NCBI GenBank assembly: GCA_023091665.1
Contig: JALJCQ010000015.1
Span: forward strand, 496,001-560,000
Direction of reading: 5' to 3'
Origin: Pythium myriotylum
Lineage: Eukaryota > Oomycota > Peronosporomycetes > Pythiales > Pythiaceae
Length of the DNA stretch: 64,000 bases
Positions 20,039 through 31,811 of this stretch are shown here, in pieces; position 1 is the first letter of the stretch, and each line of letters opens with the position of its first letter. The position numbers and the translations under genes were made by a program. Below the pieces are notes generated by a model, which ran no database searches, was not told the DNA's origin, and worked only from the letters and a program-made list of their open reading frames with translations.

Positions 20039-20631
20039 TCAAACTCCACTTGAAAACCCACTGGCAATATCAAAGTTGGGGTGTATGTAAATGTCCCCTT
20101 TGACACTGTGAAGGTGGGGAGGGTCGCAAGTCAAAGAACCTTTTAGCCGGGTATAACTACCCCGTTTGCTCCACCTGGTGGAGATGAAGCCAGTCGCGAA
20201 AGTTATAGGGAGGAAGTTCTTCGAGCCTCCACGCGATGGATTCGCGTATCCGCATACACCCCAGTCACGTAACGTCCCTAAAGGATTATTTCGACCTCCG
20301 AGAATTTCTTGCCGCTGACTTGCTTCCGAGTTAGTCTTGGGAATAGTTGGGTCTGACCGAGGTGTATCACAAAGCACTTGAAGGACTTGTTGGTAGAGGG
20401 CGTCGGGGAGTACCATGGCTTGTCCTGTCGACCAGATCTTGTCGTCATCATAGCCTCGGGTACGCCATGTCTGGATGGAGACCAGGGACTCCAGCACACA
20501 CTGCTGCCACACGGCTTGGAAATTTTGGAAGGGATCCGCCGCAGAGTAGTCTTCTTCGGGTTGACTCTGGTAAAGCAAGGTGAGATCCCGAGCTTTCGGC
20601 GACGTGTGAGGTAGGCGAACGATGAAGGCAA
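20039..20631 (-). pseudogene. Degenerate coding region related to the 7341 fragment
   Basis: Two overlapping minus-strand frames share the reading: SSFAYLTRRRKLGISPCFT, then after a shift LYQSQPEEDYSAADPF and QAVWQQCVLESLVSIQTW. The QPEED.SA.DPF stretch matches the fragment at 7341-7547. The broken frame and lack of a start suggest an eroded gene. The family is not recognised. Confidence 0.3.
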
Positions 20632-20880
20632 AGTCTATTTAGCGCAATAAATATACACTAGCTGGAGCTCGATGCGACCCGGAGTTACGGTGGGTCAACC
20701 TGGCTGGCAAGCTAGGGGATGTAGGCGGATGCTTCTTCGACACGGGCTCGTGTGGAAACCTAGGGCCTGGAGGTGCTCGATCAGTCTTCATTAGGCTAAC
20801 CTGTGACACCGTCCATGCCGAAGTCATCGTCAGGTTGAGTCCGGTGATTTCGTGTCAATGTCAATGCCAATGTATTTTTA

Positions 20881-20940
20881 GTCACGGTCAGTTTCAATTC
20901 TGTTGCAGTCTCATGCAACAGAATTGAAACTGACCGTGAC
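20881..20940. repeat. Perfect 27-bp foldback with 6-nt loop
   Basis: Positions 20881-20907 are the exact reverse complement of 20914-20940, separated by gtctca. It sits exactly where spacer sequence gives way to lyase 3' flank, so it looks like a rearrangement junction. Confidence 0.9.
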
Positions 20941-21215
20941 GTGGACGCTAGCGTAAGATGGCAAGCTTTCTCGACGACAGCCCTCCTCGGAGCTCGCCCC
21001 GGAGCATCTTCTTCTATTCAGGGAATATGCCATCGACACCGTAGTCACACTCAAGAACGATGTATATTCTACTATTTTCTTGTTTTTTGGGCCGGGGATT
21101 CTTCTCGAAGATTTGGATGAATACACACACACATGGTGCAGATCCCAACTGATACTGCAGGCGGTAAAGCCGCACGAGTGAGTGGTCGAGTCTACATTCT
21201 GCGCCTCACACCACG

Positions 21216-22007
21216 CTAGTTCTTGGTGAGGTGGATCTCGCTCTCGGCGTAATTGCAGAGCGGCGGCAAGGGCCCATCACCAAGCATCTCCGGCTCCGAG
21301 CTGTCCGTCTTGCCCTGCGACCACGTGCACACCTTGACCTTGGACTTGCTCGACTTGATGTGCACGTTCTTGAAGGTGGCCTGGTCGCCGAAGTTCTTGT
21401 TGACAGTGGCGATGCCGGCGGTCGGGTTGACCGCGAGCACGTTGGAGATGGTGACCTTGCGCGCGACCTGGGTCTTGCAGTTGCCGCACGAGCGGTAGAC
21501 CTTGCCGAAGTTCTCGGCGTAGAAGCCGTCGATGATGACGTGTCCGGCGCCGTTGTGCTGGATGAGCTTGTCGTTGCCGTTGCGCGCGCCACCGCCCGTG
21601 ACGGTGGTGACGCTCGAGGCCGACCCGCCCTTGATGGTCAGCGCGTCCTCGCACACGTCGTCCCACCAGACGTTCTCGAGCTTGCATCCGTGGTTCTCGC
21701 AGTGGACGCCCTCGGCCTGGTTCTTGCCGATGATGACGTTCTTGAGCGTGGCGCCGGGCTCGACGAGGAAGACGGCGGTGGCGGCGCCGCTTTCTTTGTT
21801 GCCGGTGCACGTGATGTCGGATCGCTCGTAGACCTGCATCTTGCCGTCGAAGACGGTGCCGGCCTTGACGGTGATGGGTTTGTTGTTGCGGACGGGGGTT
21901 CCCTTGGCGGTGGGCCACGAGCCGGTGGGCAGCGGCGCGGCGTCGGCGTCGGTGGCGAAGTGTGCGAGCGCGAGCAGCGCGGTGGCGACGGCGATCTTGG
22001 TGAGCAT
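21216..22007 (-). CDS. PL3 pectate lyase, copy 7 (consensus protein)
   Basis: A complete consensus 263 aa secreted pectate lyase. It has a class A upstream region of the short subtype (GTTGCAG array deleted), the same as copies 4, 10 and 13. A synonymous gtaatt near the 3' end (21250) distinguishes it from copy 6. It is head-to-head with copy 8. Confidence 0.95.
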   Translation of the reverse strand: MLTKIAVATALLALAHFATDADAAPLPTGSWPTAKGTPVRNNKPITVKAGTVFDGKMQVYERSDITCTGNKESGAATAVFLVEPGATLKNVIIGKNQAEGVHCENHGCKLENVWWDDVCEDALTIKGGSASSVTTVTGGGARNGNDKLIQHNGAGHVIIDGFYAENFGKVYRSCGNCKTQVARKVTISNVLAVNPTAGIATVNKNFGDQATFKNVHIKSSKSKVKVCTWSQGKTDSSEPEMLGDGPLPPLCNYAESEIHLTKN

Positions 22008-22120
22008 GGTTGGGCTGGTTTGGGTTTGGGTTTGAGTTTGAGTTGTAGGTTTGGTGTGGTTTGACTTGGTCTGCTGGGGTGTGGTGTTGTTTGCTTGGTT
22101 CGACTGGAGTGGTCGGGGGC

Positions 22121-22134
22121 AAGTTGGGAAGTGA
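22121..22134 (-). promoter_or_regulatory. Candidate Inr+FPR core promoter, copy 7
   Basis: Minus-strand TCACTTCCCAACTT about 115 bp before the ATG. Confidence 0.5.
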
Positions 22135-23795
22135 GTGAGGGAGTGAGTGAGAGAGCGAGCGAGTGAGTGAGAGGATGAGAGGGTGTGACGGTGTGACGGT
22201 GTGAGGGTGGATGAAAGCGTGGGGCGGCGGCGGTGTGGATGTGGCTGTGGCGGTGTGGGTGGGTGATTGCGTCGTGCCTCTTGGGCACGGATCTCCTCGT
22301 GGCAGTTAATGACACGGATGGGAGATGCATGGCAGCCCGGTGGCCGAGTGGCCCGTTGGCCAGGTGGCTGGCTCCCCGGTCCGCCTCGACGCATGCATGC
22401 GTTTTGCCGGATTGCGGCGTTGCGTAGTTGCGTAGTTGCGTAGTTGCGTGGTTGCGTGATTGCCACGTCAATGATTCGTTCGTGTGGGTTGGAGCGTCGG
22501 CGGCATAGTCGTGGTCACGGCTGACGGGCGTACTATACGAATCCACAGAGACCTCGGTCTCTAGACGTGTGGATGACGTGCGTCCTGTCTCTACCGACCG
22601 GCCTTCGCGTACTATATAGTTTACGGCCAGGATGCGGGCAATCTGTCCGCAGGATGTGCAACTCGCTCTGTCGGTGTGACAGTCTGCACTACGCGACCGA
22701 CCGCGTGGATGGCGCCAGCCGCGGCTTTGTTGACCAGGACGTCCTACCCACGCCCACGCGGTCCCATGGAATGATACCTGATCCTGCTCATGTGGGTGAG
22801 ATGCGTGTGGTGTATCCGGGTATGGATGGGCATGGACAATTTCGTACGTGTGGGCTGGCTCTGCAGCTGGTATGTTGATCACGCGCACGCGGTCGCATGA
22901 TTGAGGTCATTAATCGGCCGTTGCTCAGGATGGGACAGCATGCAGGATGGACGAGGATTGATTGGGTAAGATAAGCTACGATAGCATAGGTTTGGATACG
23001 TTTGGATAGGATAAGATCGGAGATCGGAGCCGAACTGAGAAAGCTGAGCAGACCCGCGCCCCATCACGAATAGGATATGCGACAGTGCTGGATGTATAAA
23101 ACATGCTCCAGTGCCGTCACTGAGTTCGAGTGTTCGTCGTCGGTTAGTCGGATTGGTGGGAGACTGCGTGCGTAGTGTCATAATGTACAGGGATATGTAC
23201 TATTCGTCCGAGTGCGTAGAAGGTCCGGATGTTATGCATTTCCTTGTGAGTCTCAACTCGCCTCGTTTCGCCTCAGCTCGTCTCGTCAATATGGACCACC
23301 GAGGTTGGTGGAGGAGTATGGCTGTCTTTGCCTGATTGATACATTGGCGTAGGAAATGCGGATCACCGGTCTGGGGAGAATCCGTTTGGGCCAGGGACCT
23401 CCCCGCATCTGTGCTTGCGGCGCGGTGGATGGTGAGTCCACTGACGAAACGAGGAGACTTCTGCAGAGCATGATGCACCGACTGCATCGAAGACCGTCGG
23501 CGCAACAGAAGAAAGGCTGTGGTGGCCTGAACTCACACTCTTTCGACACGGTTAGAACATAGCGGAGAACGAAAGGTCACTGTCGAGAACATAATCGGTC
23601 CATCAAGCTGGACAGCCATTGCTGTATGTCAGGGAGCCATGGCTCCTGACAACACATGGTTTTGTCATCTCTTTCGTGTTCACTTTCACCTTCGCGCAGA
23701 GGCAGACCGCAGACGGAGTCATCTGAAGCAGCGGACGGTTTTGTCGCGGTTAATCAGCGGTAGCAGCAGCAATCGAGTCCGGAGTCTCGATTCCA

Positions 23796-23816
23796 GAGCC
23801 TGGAGCCTGGAGCCTA
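23796..23816 (+). repeat. GAGCCTG heptamer array, 3 units
   Basis: Three units only, the shortest of the five equivalent arrays. Confidence 0.9.
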
Positions 23817-24430
23817 GAGTCTGGAGCCTGAAGCCCGGAGCCTGAAGCCTGGAACCCGGAGCCTAAAGTCCGGATTGCGCAGTCCAGAGTACGGATGTGG
23901 CCACTGACCACACCACGCCCACTGACCATCGAAGCGCGTCTTGTCCCTACGGATGGGAACGCAAGGGATCACGCACAAACGCGCGCCGCGAGCGTTCGAT
24001 CAGCTGACGATTGTTTGTGTCGTTTATGGACCCATCGACTCGCTATGTCGATGGAACGTAAAAATACAAGCTCTTATCTGTCGCTTTCTCATAAGCCACA
24101 CCAGGCGTCCAATTCTGTGCACTTGACTCTGTGTGTTTTATTGCACAAGCTCTCCCATTCACGAGTGCATGTCTCATGCGAAGCCGTACTCATCCAGCTT
24201 CGTGTTTTGACGAAGACCCCACGATCAAGTGGTTTCAAGGATCAGGGAGCAGTGCTCATCCTCAGCGTCTCAGGTCCAGCTGGATGGCAAACAACTTCAC
24301 TGCGCAGCCTCTCGACCTCTCGACCTCTCGACCTCGGTGCTCGACGTTCACGACGGGCTCTACTGTATATTATATTATCCTATGCTATCCAACCGTGTCC
24401 AATCTATGCTCGTCCGTCCTGCATCCTGTC

Positions 24431-27400
24431 TTCCCCCCAGCTTCAAGAAGGCCACAATCGCTTGCATTCCAAAAACGGTCAAGCCCCGGACAGGGTTGGA
24501 CTTTCGACCAGTTGCTCTCCTCGACACGGACTACAAAATCTACTCCAGGCTTCTTTTGAACCGCGTCAGGCCGCATCTTGCGGAACTTGTCTCGCCAACC
24601 CAATTCGGTTTCGTCCCTGAACGGCAGGTACATGATGCACTAGACACTTTTCATGCTCTGCAGGCAGTGGCCAACACGGATGGGCAGCTTGCGGATGCCG
24701 TCGCTGTGTTGCTGGACTTCGAGAAAGCGTACGATTCTCTGGACCGAACCTTTCTCACTCGTGCCCTCTCCAGGTTAGGTTTTCCCCCGCGCTTCGTTGC
24801 CGCAGCGCGCCAGATGCATCTCGCGACGACCGCGGAGTTTGTGGCGAACGCAGAAGTCTCCTCTGAACACCAAATACTCAACGGCATTAGACAAGGCTGC
24901 CCGCTGGCGCCGACACTGTTCGTACTTGCGGTGGACCTATTGTACAAGGTCATCGAGCACGATACGGAGTTGCGCGGAATCACGCTCCCGACAGGAGAAG
25001 ACGTCAGAGCAGCGGGTTACGCAGACGACACCACCGTCTACCTACAACATCCTCGGCATCTTGAGAGACTCTCCACGACAGCGCCTCTGGGTTGAAAGTC
25101 AATCTCACCAAAAGCGTCGTTGTGTTCTTCAACAAAGGTGCGGATCGCGGAACAGCAGAAGGGGCAGGCTTCACCATCGCTGCTGAGCGGGATTTGACCC
25201 GTCTTCTCGGAGGACAAGTGGCCAGCTCGCCCTCATTGGTCACAATCTGGGACATGACAATGCAGAAGACTCGTGCGCGTCTCTTCCTGGCGGAACTCAA
25301 GACCACTAACGTGCGCCAACGCGCCAAACTGCTCCGAGCGATTCTCCTTCCGCAGTTCCTGTACACTGCACGCCATCATTGGCCGAGCTCGACTATCGTG
25401 GACCGATGGCAAAAATTGATCGACTCGTTCACTTGGACCGGCTCCCTCGCGGTGGAGGGCACACGTAAGACCCGAGCGTGGATGGCGAAACACGTTGCCC
25501 TCCAACCGGTGCAAGATGGGGGCCTTAACACTCTCAACCTCAGGCACGAACTACAACACCTCAGTGTAGCTACGGTCGAACGATGGGCCACGCGCTGCGT
25601 CGGTCTCCGCGGGAGCATAGGGAAGATCCTTCTGGACACACACGGGGCAGGGAACATCGACTCTGGACCGGACCGGAAGACTCCAAAACCGCCAACAATC
25701 CAGAAAAGTCTCGGGGCTACCGGAGTGCAGTTACGACGGGCTCTCCTGGTGCAGGAACGAGATGAGGACGAGGTCAACTTGCACATGCAGACGCGCTCTG
25801 CCCTGCGTGCCTCCGCGCCGCCGAGGCACGAGTGGGACCACGGCTGGTTGCTTGTCGATTACTCCGGCGTAGCGCAAGCACTGGCCCCTCTGCGGAGATA
25901 CCAAGCGGAAAGACTCGGGCGACTTGACGTACACACGCTCCTCGGCACTTACCCGACGGCAGGAGAAATTATCCTAAGCGCGACAGGCCGGCCAGTCACC
26001 AACGAGGAACTCCACAATTTTCCCACGGCAGGGTTGCGCTTTCGTGATTTACTAGATGTCGAATGGTTGGACGACCTCCGCCTGCGGTTCAGACCGCGCA
26101 CAGCCGACTTCCCCCTTCCAGATAAGCTGGCCCGGGGTTTCCGGAAACTCTGTGACGAATTAGTCTTATCCCGGCAGGCTGGAGCTCCCAGCACAGCCAG
26201 AGGACATCGTTCTACGGCCAGCCAGTCTCGACGTCTGGACCCTCGCTCCCGCTAGAGGAAGATATATGCTCCACTGGAGCCCCGTCGCAGACGTCCAAGT
26301 GGCAGTTGGAGTGGTCTGTTCGACGGCCGAGGCGACGCGACTGGCTCAAGACTTCCTTCAGGACGCCCTGGTCCGGTTCGACAGACATCCTTGGCTCGAC
26401 ATTCCCCACCAGATATGGGAGTCGGGAGCAACTATGACGAAAAAAGACGCGAAGAGGATGTTGCTCCGGCGGACAAGGGAACAAACCATGGCGGAGAATC
26501 AAGGACGGTTGATGAAATGGCAAACACAAGATCGCGACATAGCTGACGCTCTCGAGTGCCTCAAGTGGAAGGAGATCGCACACCTACCTGGCATCATCGA
26601 CACCCAGCGCGTACTCATTTTTCGCATCAAAGGAAATCGCCTCAGCAGATGGGATCGGGTGCACCAGCGACCAGGCTGCCCCCACTGCCCAGCACTCGGT
26701 TCAGCCGGCGGCGAAAGCGCACATATCTTCTGGGCTTGCCCCAAGGCGCAACTGCTCTGGCAACAAATGCGTCTCCGATGGAGACCCCTATGGACAGACG
26801 AGAACGTGCCGACGCCCCAGGAGGACAAGGCAGCCTTCTTCTCCCTGCGCCTCCCTGCAGCACCTGATTTGCTTTGGTCGCACCCGCGCATGACGAGACT
26901 CCCAGAACCCACGGAGGAGGCTACCATCGCCACACATGCGGCGATGAATGCTGCCTGGAGGCAGCATTCACTTGTCGTTTTACACACCCTCTGGAGATGG
27001 CGCACAGCGCCGGATCGGGTGGAGGAAATTTGGAAGCCAGATCAAGCAAGCGCGATTCTTCACAATGCTCTGCGGTCCTCATTACGAGACTTGAGGTGGA
27101 CGCGCACAGCAGCGAGCGCAGCAACTCCGCATACCGCAACTGCCATCCAGCTGATCCGCGACGGCGCACCCGGGCAAGACCAGCCCCTCTCCGGCAGTAC
27201 TCGCCAGGGAGAGCAGTATCTCCTCTTTTTCGACGGAGGTTCCCGTGGCAACCCGGGGCCAGGAGGAGCGGGGGCGGTGGTTGTCCGAATCGCCTCTGAC
27301 GGGACGGGCGCTGAAGTCATCTTCTCTGCAGCCAGAGCTTTTGCTGATCCCTCCACCACGAACAATCAAGCCGAGTACGAAGGTCTCCTCGCCGGCCTCT

Positions 27401-27800
27401 CAGCAGCGGCAGAGCACCACTGGACGCCACTCTCCGTCGTCGGGGACAGCATGCTTGTTATCAGACAGATGAGGACATACACATCCCCCCTCAACCGCAT
27501 CCTCCAGGGAAAGTACGCGAAAGCGCGCCGAATCGCCGACACACTCGGCGTCAAAGCCTGGGATCACCACCCACGGGCAGCTAACCGGATGGCAGACGCG
27601 GCAGCAATTCTAGCCATGGACAGTAAGGCCAGCAGTCAGGTGCACCACCCGACTGATCATGTGCTGCACCAAGTCATCGCGGATCTCCTTCCTGGGGACA
27701 TCGCGCACTGGAGAGAGGGTCATCCTCAGTAAATGTGGTCTAGCGCCGGCTATAGGTTTCTAGATCAGTAAACCAATAGACCTCAATTGAATTCAATTCA
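24431..27800 (+). mobile_element. 5'-truncated LINE, insertion 2 (copied with its locus)
   Basis: Same length (3,370 bp), same ends and same 15-bp duplication (24416-24430, 27801-27815) as the element at 11433. It is therefore a duplicate of one insertion event. Confidence 0.93.
24433..27732 (+). pseudogene. LINE ORF2 remnant, copy 2
   Basis: It shares both frameshifts of copy 1. One visible difference is GEIILSATG for GEILLSATG near 25970. The RT AGYADD and RNase H acidic residues are still present. Confidence 0.9.
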
Positions 27801-28125
27801 GTCCTGCATCCTGTCCCATCCTGAGCAACGACCGATTAATGACCTCAATCATGCGACCGCGTGCGCGTGATCAACATACCAGCTGCAGAGCCAGCCCACA
27901 CGTACGAAATTGTCCATGCCCATCCATACCCGGATGCACCACACGCATCTCACCCACATGAACAGGATCAGGTATCATTCCATGGGACCGCGTGGAGGAG
28001 AGTAGGACGTCCTGGTCAGAGTTTGCAAAGTTGCGCCCGGATAGCTACCCGGGCCGTGAGACGTGATACGGGATGCCAGGCACCAAGCGGCGCGTTGCAC
28101 GTTGCACGTTGCACGTTGCGCGTTG

Positions 28126-28236
28126 CGGGTAGCGGGTAGCGGGTAGCGGGTAGCGGGTAGCGGGTAGCGGGTAGCGGGTAGCGGGTAGCGGGTAGCGGGT
28201 AGCGGGTAGCGGGTAGCGGGTAGCGGGTAGCGGGTA
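28126..28236 (+). repeat. CGGGTAG heptamer array, about 16 units
   Basis: 111 bp, twice the length of the array at 15128. Confidence 0.92.
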
Positions 28237-28756
28237 ACCAAAGACGGGTACATGATATGGAGGACCACGTAGCCAGCAACGTGGATGGGTAGCGTGTAGC
28301 GTGTAGCTGGTCGTCCTTCGCTAGCCAAGCAACTGGCCGAGTCGAAGATTCTCTCGCTGGCCGCTGGCCGAGGCAGCTAGCCGAGTCATCTGGTAATCAC
28401 ACCCATGCTCGAAACGCAATCACCACACTCGAACCGCAGTCGCCGCAGTCGAAGCGCCATCAACGCGGTCGGACGGCGTGTACAGATTGTCACAGCGACA
28501 GAGCTCGTTGCACATCCCGCGGACAATATGAGCACATCGTGACGAAACAGTACGCAGAGCTCGCCCGGTACAGACACAGGGTACACTGTCACGAGGAGAT
28601 CCGTGCCCAAGAGGCACGACGCACTCACCCACCCCACAGCCACAGCCGCATCCACACCGCCGCCGCCCCTACGCTTTCATCCACCCTCACACCGTCACAC
28701 CGTCACACCCTCTCATCCTCTCACTCACTCGCTCGCTCTCTCACTCACTCCCTCAC

Positions 28757-28770
28757 TCACTTCCCAACTT
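28757..28770 (+). promoter_or_regulatory. Candidate Inr+FPR core promoter, copy 8
   Basis: TCACTTCCCAACTT about 115 bp before the ATG. Confidence 0.5.
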
Positions 28771-28883
28771 GCCCTCGACCCCTCCAGTCGAACCAAGCAA
28801 ACAACACCACACCCCAGCAGACCAAGTCAAACCACACCAAACCTACAACTCAAACTCAAACCCAAACCCAAACCAGCCCAACC

Positions 28884-29675
28884 ATGCTCACCAAGATCGC
28901 CGTCGCCACCGCGCTGCTCGCGCTCGCACACTTCGCCACCGACGCCGACGCCGCGCCGCTGCCCACCGGCTCGTGGCCCACCGCCAAGGGAACCCCCGTC
29001 CGCAACAACAAACCCATCACCGTCAAGGCCGGCACCGTCTTCGACGGCAAGATGCAGGTCTACGAGCGATCCGACATCACGTGCACCGGCAACAAAGAAA
29101 GCGGCGCCGCCACCGCCGTCTTCCTCGTCGAGCCCGGCGCCACGCTCAAGAACGTCATCATCGGCAAGAACCAGGCCGAGGGCGTCCACTGCGAGAACCA
29201 CGGATGCAAGCTCGAGAACGTCTGGTGGGACGACGTGTGCGAGGACGCGCTGACCATCAAGGGCGGGTCGGCCTCGAGCGTCACCACCGTCACGGGCGGT
29301 GGCGCGCGCAACGGCAACGACAAGCTCATCCAGCACAACGGCGCCGGACACGTCATCATCGACGGCTTCTACGCCGAGAACTTCGGCAAGGTCTACCGCT
29401 CGTGCGGCAACTGCAAGACCCAGGTCGCGCGCAAGGTCACCATCTCCAACGTGCTCGCGGTCAACCCGACCGCCGGCATCGCCACTGTCAACAAGAACTT
29501 CGGCGACCAGGCCACCTTCAAGAACGTGCACATCAAGTCGAGCAAGTCCAAGGTCAAGGTGTGCACGTGGTCGCAGGGCAAGACGGACAGCTCGGAGCCG
29601 GAGATGCTTGGTGATGGGCCCTTGCCGCCGCTCTGCAATTACGCCGAGAGCGAGATCCACCTCACCAAGAACTAG
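28884..29675 (+). CDS. PL3 pectate lyase, copy 8 (consensus protein)
   Basis: A complete consensus 263 aa secreted pectate lyase with a class B upstream region. It shares the synonymous aattac near the stop with copies 7, 10, 11 and 13, a marker linking copies of opposite strand and so pointing to exchange between arms. It closes tandem unit 1. Confidence 0.95.
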   Translation: MLTKIAVATALLALAHFATDADAAPLPTGSWPTAKGTPVRNNKPITVKAGTVFDGKMQVYERSDITCTGNKESGAATAVFLVEPGATLKNVIIGKNQAEGVHCENHGCKLENVWWDDVCEDALTIKGGSASSVTTVTGGGARNGNDKLIQHNGAGHVIIDGFYAENFGKVYRSCGNCKTQVARKVTISNVLAVNPTAGIATVNKNFGDQATFKNVHIKSSKSKVKVCTWSQGKTDSSEPEMLGDGPLPPLCNYAESEIHLTKN

Positions 29676-30001
29676 CGTGGTGTGAGGCGCAGAATGTAGA
29701 CTCGTCCATTCACTCGTGCGGCTTTACTGCCTGCAGTATCAGTTGGGATCTGCACCATGTGTGTGTGTATTCATCCAAATCTTCGAGAAGAATCCCCGGC
29801 CCAAAAAACAAGAAAAATAGTAGAATATACATCGTTCTTGAGTGTGACTTCGGTGTCGATGGCGTATCCCCTGAATAGATGAAGATGCGCCGGGGCGAGC
29901 TTCGAAGAGAGCTATCGTCGAATGATCTCGGCAGTTCATGCTGGCGTCCACGTCACTGTCACTGTTGTAGTGTTTCAACGCTGTTACGTGAGAGTGTAGT
30001 G

Positions 30002-30121
30002 TCAATGTCAATGTCAATGTCAATGTCAATGTCAATGTCAATGCCAATGTCAATGTCAATGTCAATGTCAATGTCAATGTCAATGTCAATGTCAATGTCA
30101 ATGTCAATGTCAATGTCAATG
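30002..30121 (+). repeat. TCAATG hexamer array, 20 units
   Basis: Twenty units with one ccaatg interruption. Confidence 0.92.
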
Positions 30122-30143
30122 TATCAACATCAATGTATCAACA

Positions 30144-30350
30144 TCAATGTAGCCATCCAGCTTGAATTGAGAAGGGATCAACCGCAGACTTGTCTTCTTC
30201 GGGTTGAATCTGGTGATGCGAGGTTAAATCCCAAGCTTTATGTGCTGTGTGAGGCAGGCGAATGCTGAAAATGGCTTGGAAAAAAATTCCGAGTCGTTCC
30301 CACCAGCTACGGAGGACCTGGCGAGGGTCTTTCTTCGGAAGGTCAAACAC
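30144..30350 (-). pseudogene. Degenerate coding fragment, copy of 7341-7547
   Basis: Same translation as 7341-7547. The family is not recognised. Confidence 0.28.
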
Positions 30351-30964
30351 CGTGAAAAGGCTGAACTATGGGTCACGAACCTGGTCATTTGTTGAACTTG
30401 GTTGTCCAGCACTCGGAGCGAAGCTCTGAGAGCGGCACGTGGCAGAAGGTAGCTTTGCCACATCGAAGCCACAACCGATCTACAGAGCAAGGTTGCCGAT
30501 GAACTGCGTCCGTGGTGGCCGCTCGAGCGGAGCGGCGGCTGTATTCGTTCTTTCTTTACTTGCTGGTAACACCGCTCACACTCAGGCCGGCTGTGCCTCG
30601 GCCCTGAAAAGTAGGATCCAATTGGAACGTCTAGCGCCTTCAACTGAGCTGCTGCTAGAATTCTCACTAAACAACGACTCTCAGCGAGAAAGACGCTATG
30701 GAAAACTGGCGAGACTTTTCGACGGTAGCTCTTTTCAAAGATCGCCCCGGCGCATCTTCATCTATTCAGGGGATACGCCATCGACACCGAAGTCACACTC
30801 AAGAACGATGTATATTCTACTATTTTTCTTGTTTTTTGGGCCGGGGATTCTTCTCGAAGATTTGGATGAATACACACACACATGGTGCAGATCCCAACTG
30901 ATACTGCAGGCGGTAAAGCCGCACGAGTGAGTGGTCGAGTCTACATTCTGCGCCTCACACCACG

Positions 30965-31756
30965 CTAGTTCTTGGTGAGGTGGATCTCGCTCTCAGCGTA
31001 GTTGCAGAGCGGCGGCAAGGGCCCATCACCAAGCATCTCCGGCTCCGAGCTGTCCGTCTTGCCCTGCGACCACGTGCACACCTTGACCTTGGACTTGCTC
31101 GACTTGATGTGCACGTTCTTGAAGGTGGCCTGGTCGCCGAAGTTCTTGTTGACAGTGGCGATGCCGGCGGTCGGGTTGACCGCGAGCACGTTGGAGATGG
31201 TGACCTTGCGCGCGACCTGGGTCTTGCAGTTGCCGCACGAGCGGTAGACCTTGCCGAAGTTCTCGGCGTAGAAGCCGTCGATGATGACGTGTCCGGCGCC
31301 GTTGTGCTGGATGAACTTGTCGTTGCCGTTGCGCGCGCCACCGCCCGTGACGGTGGTGACGCTCGAGGCCGACCCGCCCTTGATGGTCAGCGCGTCCTCG
31401 CACACGTCGTCCCACCAGACGTTCTCGAGCTTGCATCCGTGGTTCTCGCAGTGGACGCCCTCGGCCTGGTTCTTGCCGATGATGACGTTCTTGAGCGTGG
31501 CGCCGGGCTCGACGAGGAAGACGGCGGTGGCGGCGCCGCTTTCTTTGTTGCCGGTGCACGTGATGTCGGATCGCTCGTAGACCTGCATCTTGCCGTCGAA
31601 GACGGTGCCGGCCTTGACGGTGATGGGTTTGTTGTTGCGGACGGGGGTTCCCTTGGCGGTGGGCCACGAGCCGGTGGGCAGCGGCGCGGCGTCGGCGTCG
31701 GTGGCGAAGTGTGCGAGCGCGAGCAGCGCGGTGGCGACGGCGATCTTGGTGAGCAT
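30965..31756 (-). CDS. PL3 pectate lyase, copy 9 (class C promoter, L148F)
   Basis: A complete 263 aa pectate lyase, consensus except for F148 in DKFIQHNG, directly beside K147. That lysine aligns with a catalytic-type position, so the change could affect activity. The upstream region is class C as in copy 6. Confidence 0.94.
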   Translation of the reverse strand: MLTKIAVATALLALAHFATDADAAPLPTGSWPTAKGTPVRNNKPITVKAGTVFDGKMQVYERSDITCTGNKESGAATAVFLVEPGATLKNVIIGKNQAEGVHCENHGCKLENVWWDDVCEDALTIKGGSASSVTTVTGGGARNGNDKFIQHNGAGHVIIDGFYAENFGKVYRSCGNCKTQVARKVTISNVLAVNPTAGIATVNKNFGDQATFKNVHIKSSKSKVKVCTWSQGKTDSSEPEMLGDGPLPPLCNYAESEIHLTKN

Positions 31757-31797
31757 GGTTGGGTTGGTCTTGCGGGGCTACTTGAGTACTTAGTGGC

Positions 31798-31811
31798 GAA
31801 TTTGGGAATGA
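31798..31811 (-). promoter_or_regulatory. Candidate captured core promoter, copy 9
   Basis: Minus-strand TCATTCCCAAATTC about 42-55 bp before the ATG, as in copy 6. Confidence 0.45.

Larger units (their letters stand above)
18690..21215. other. 2.5 kb spacer between copies 6 and 7
   Basis: From about 18700 to about 20870 the sequence appears only in the three tandem units. No intact gene is recognised. It includes a degenerate minus-strand reading region (20039-20631), a TCAATGTCAATGCCAATG seed of three units near 20855, and a foldback at 20881-20940. After the foldback it becomes the common 3' flank of copy 7. Confidence 0.65.
22008..24430. other. Upstream region of copy 7 and left half of loop 7/8
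   Basis: Near-identical to 8955-11432, but the GAGCCTG array is contracted. It ends with the target-site duplication at 24416-24430. No gene is seen. Confidence 0.7.
27801..28883. other. Right half of loop 7/8 and class B upstream region of copy 8
   Basis: Matches 14803-15829 except for the longer CGGGTAG array. No gene is seen. Confidence 0.7.
29676..30964. other. Tail-to-tail spacer between copies 8 and 9
   Basis: Matches 16622-17897 with a longer TCAATG array and scattered substitutions, e.g. gactcgtccattc in the 3' flank. It contains the degenerate fragment at 30144-30350. Confidence 0.7.

Noticed and set aside
28126..28236. Internal telomere repeat
   Set aside because: The unit is CGGGTAG, not the TTTAGGG-type telomere repeat known in oomycetes, and it is embedded in paralogous upstream sequence.
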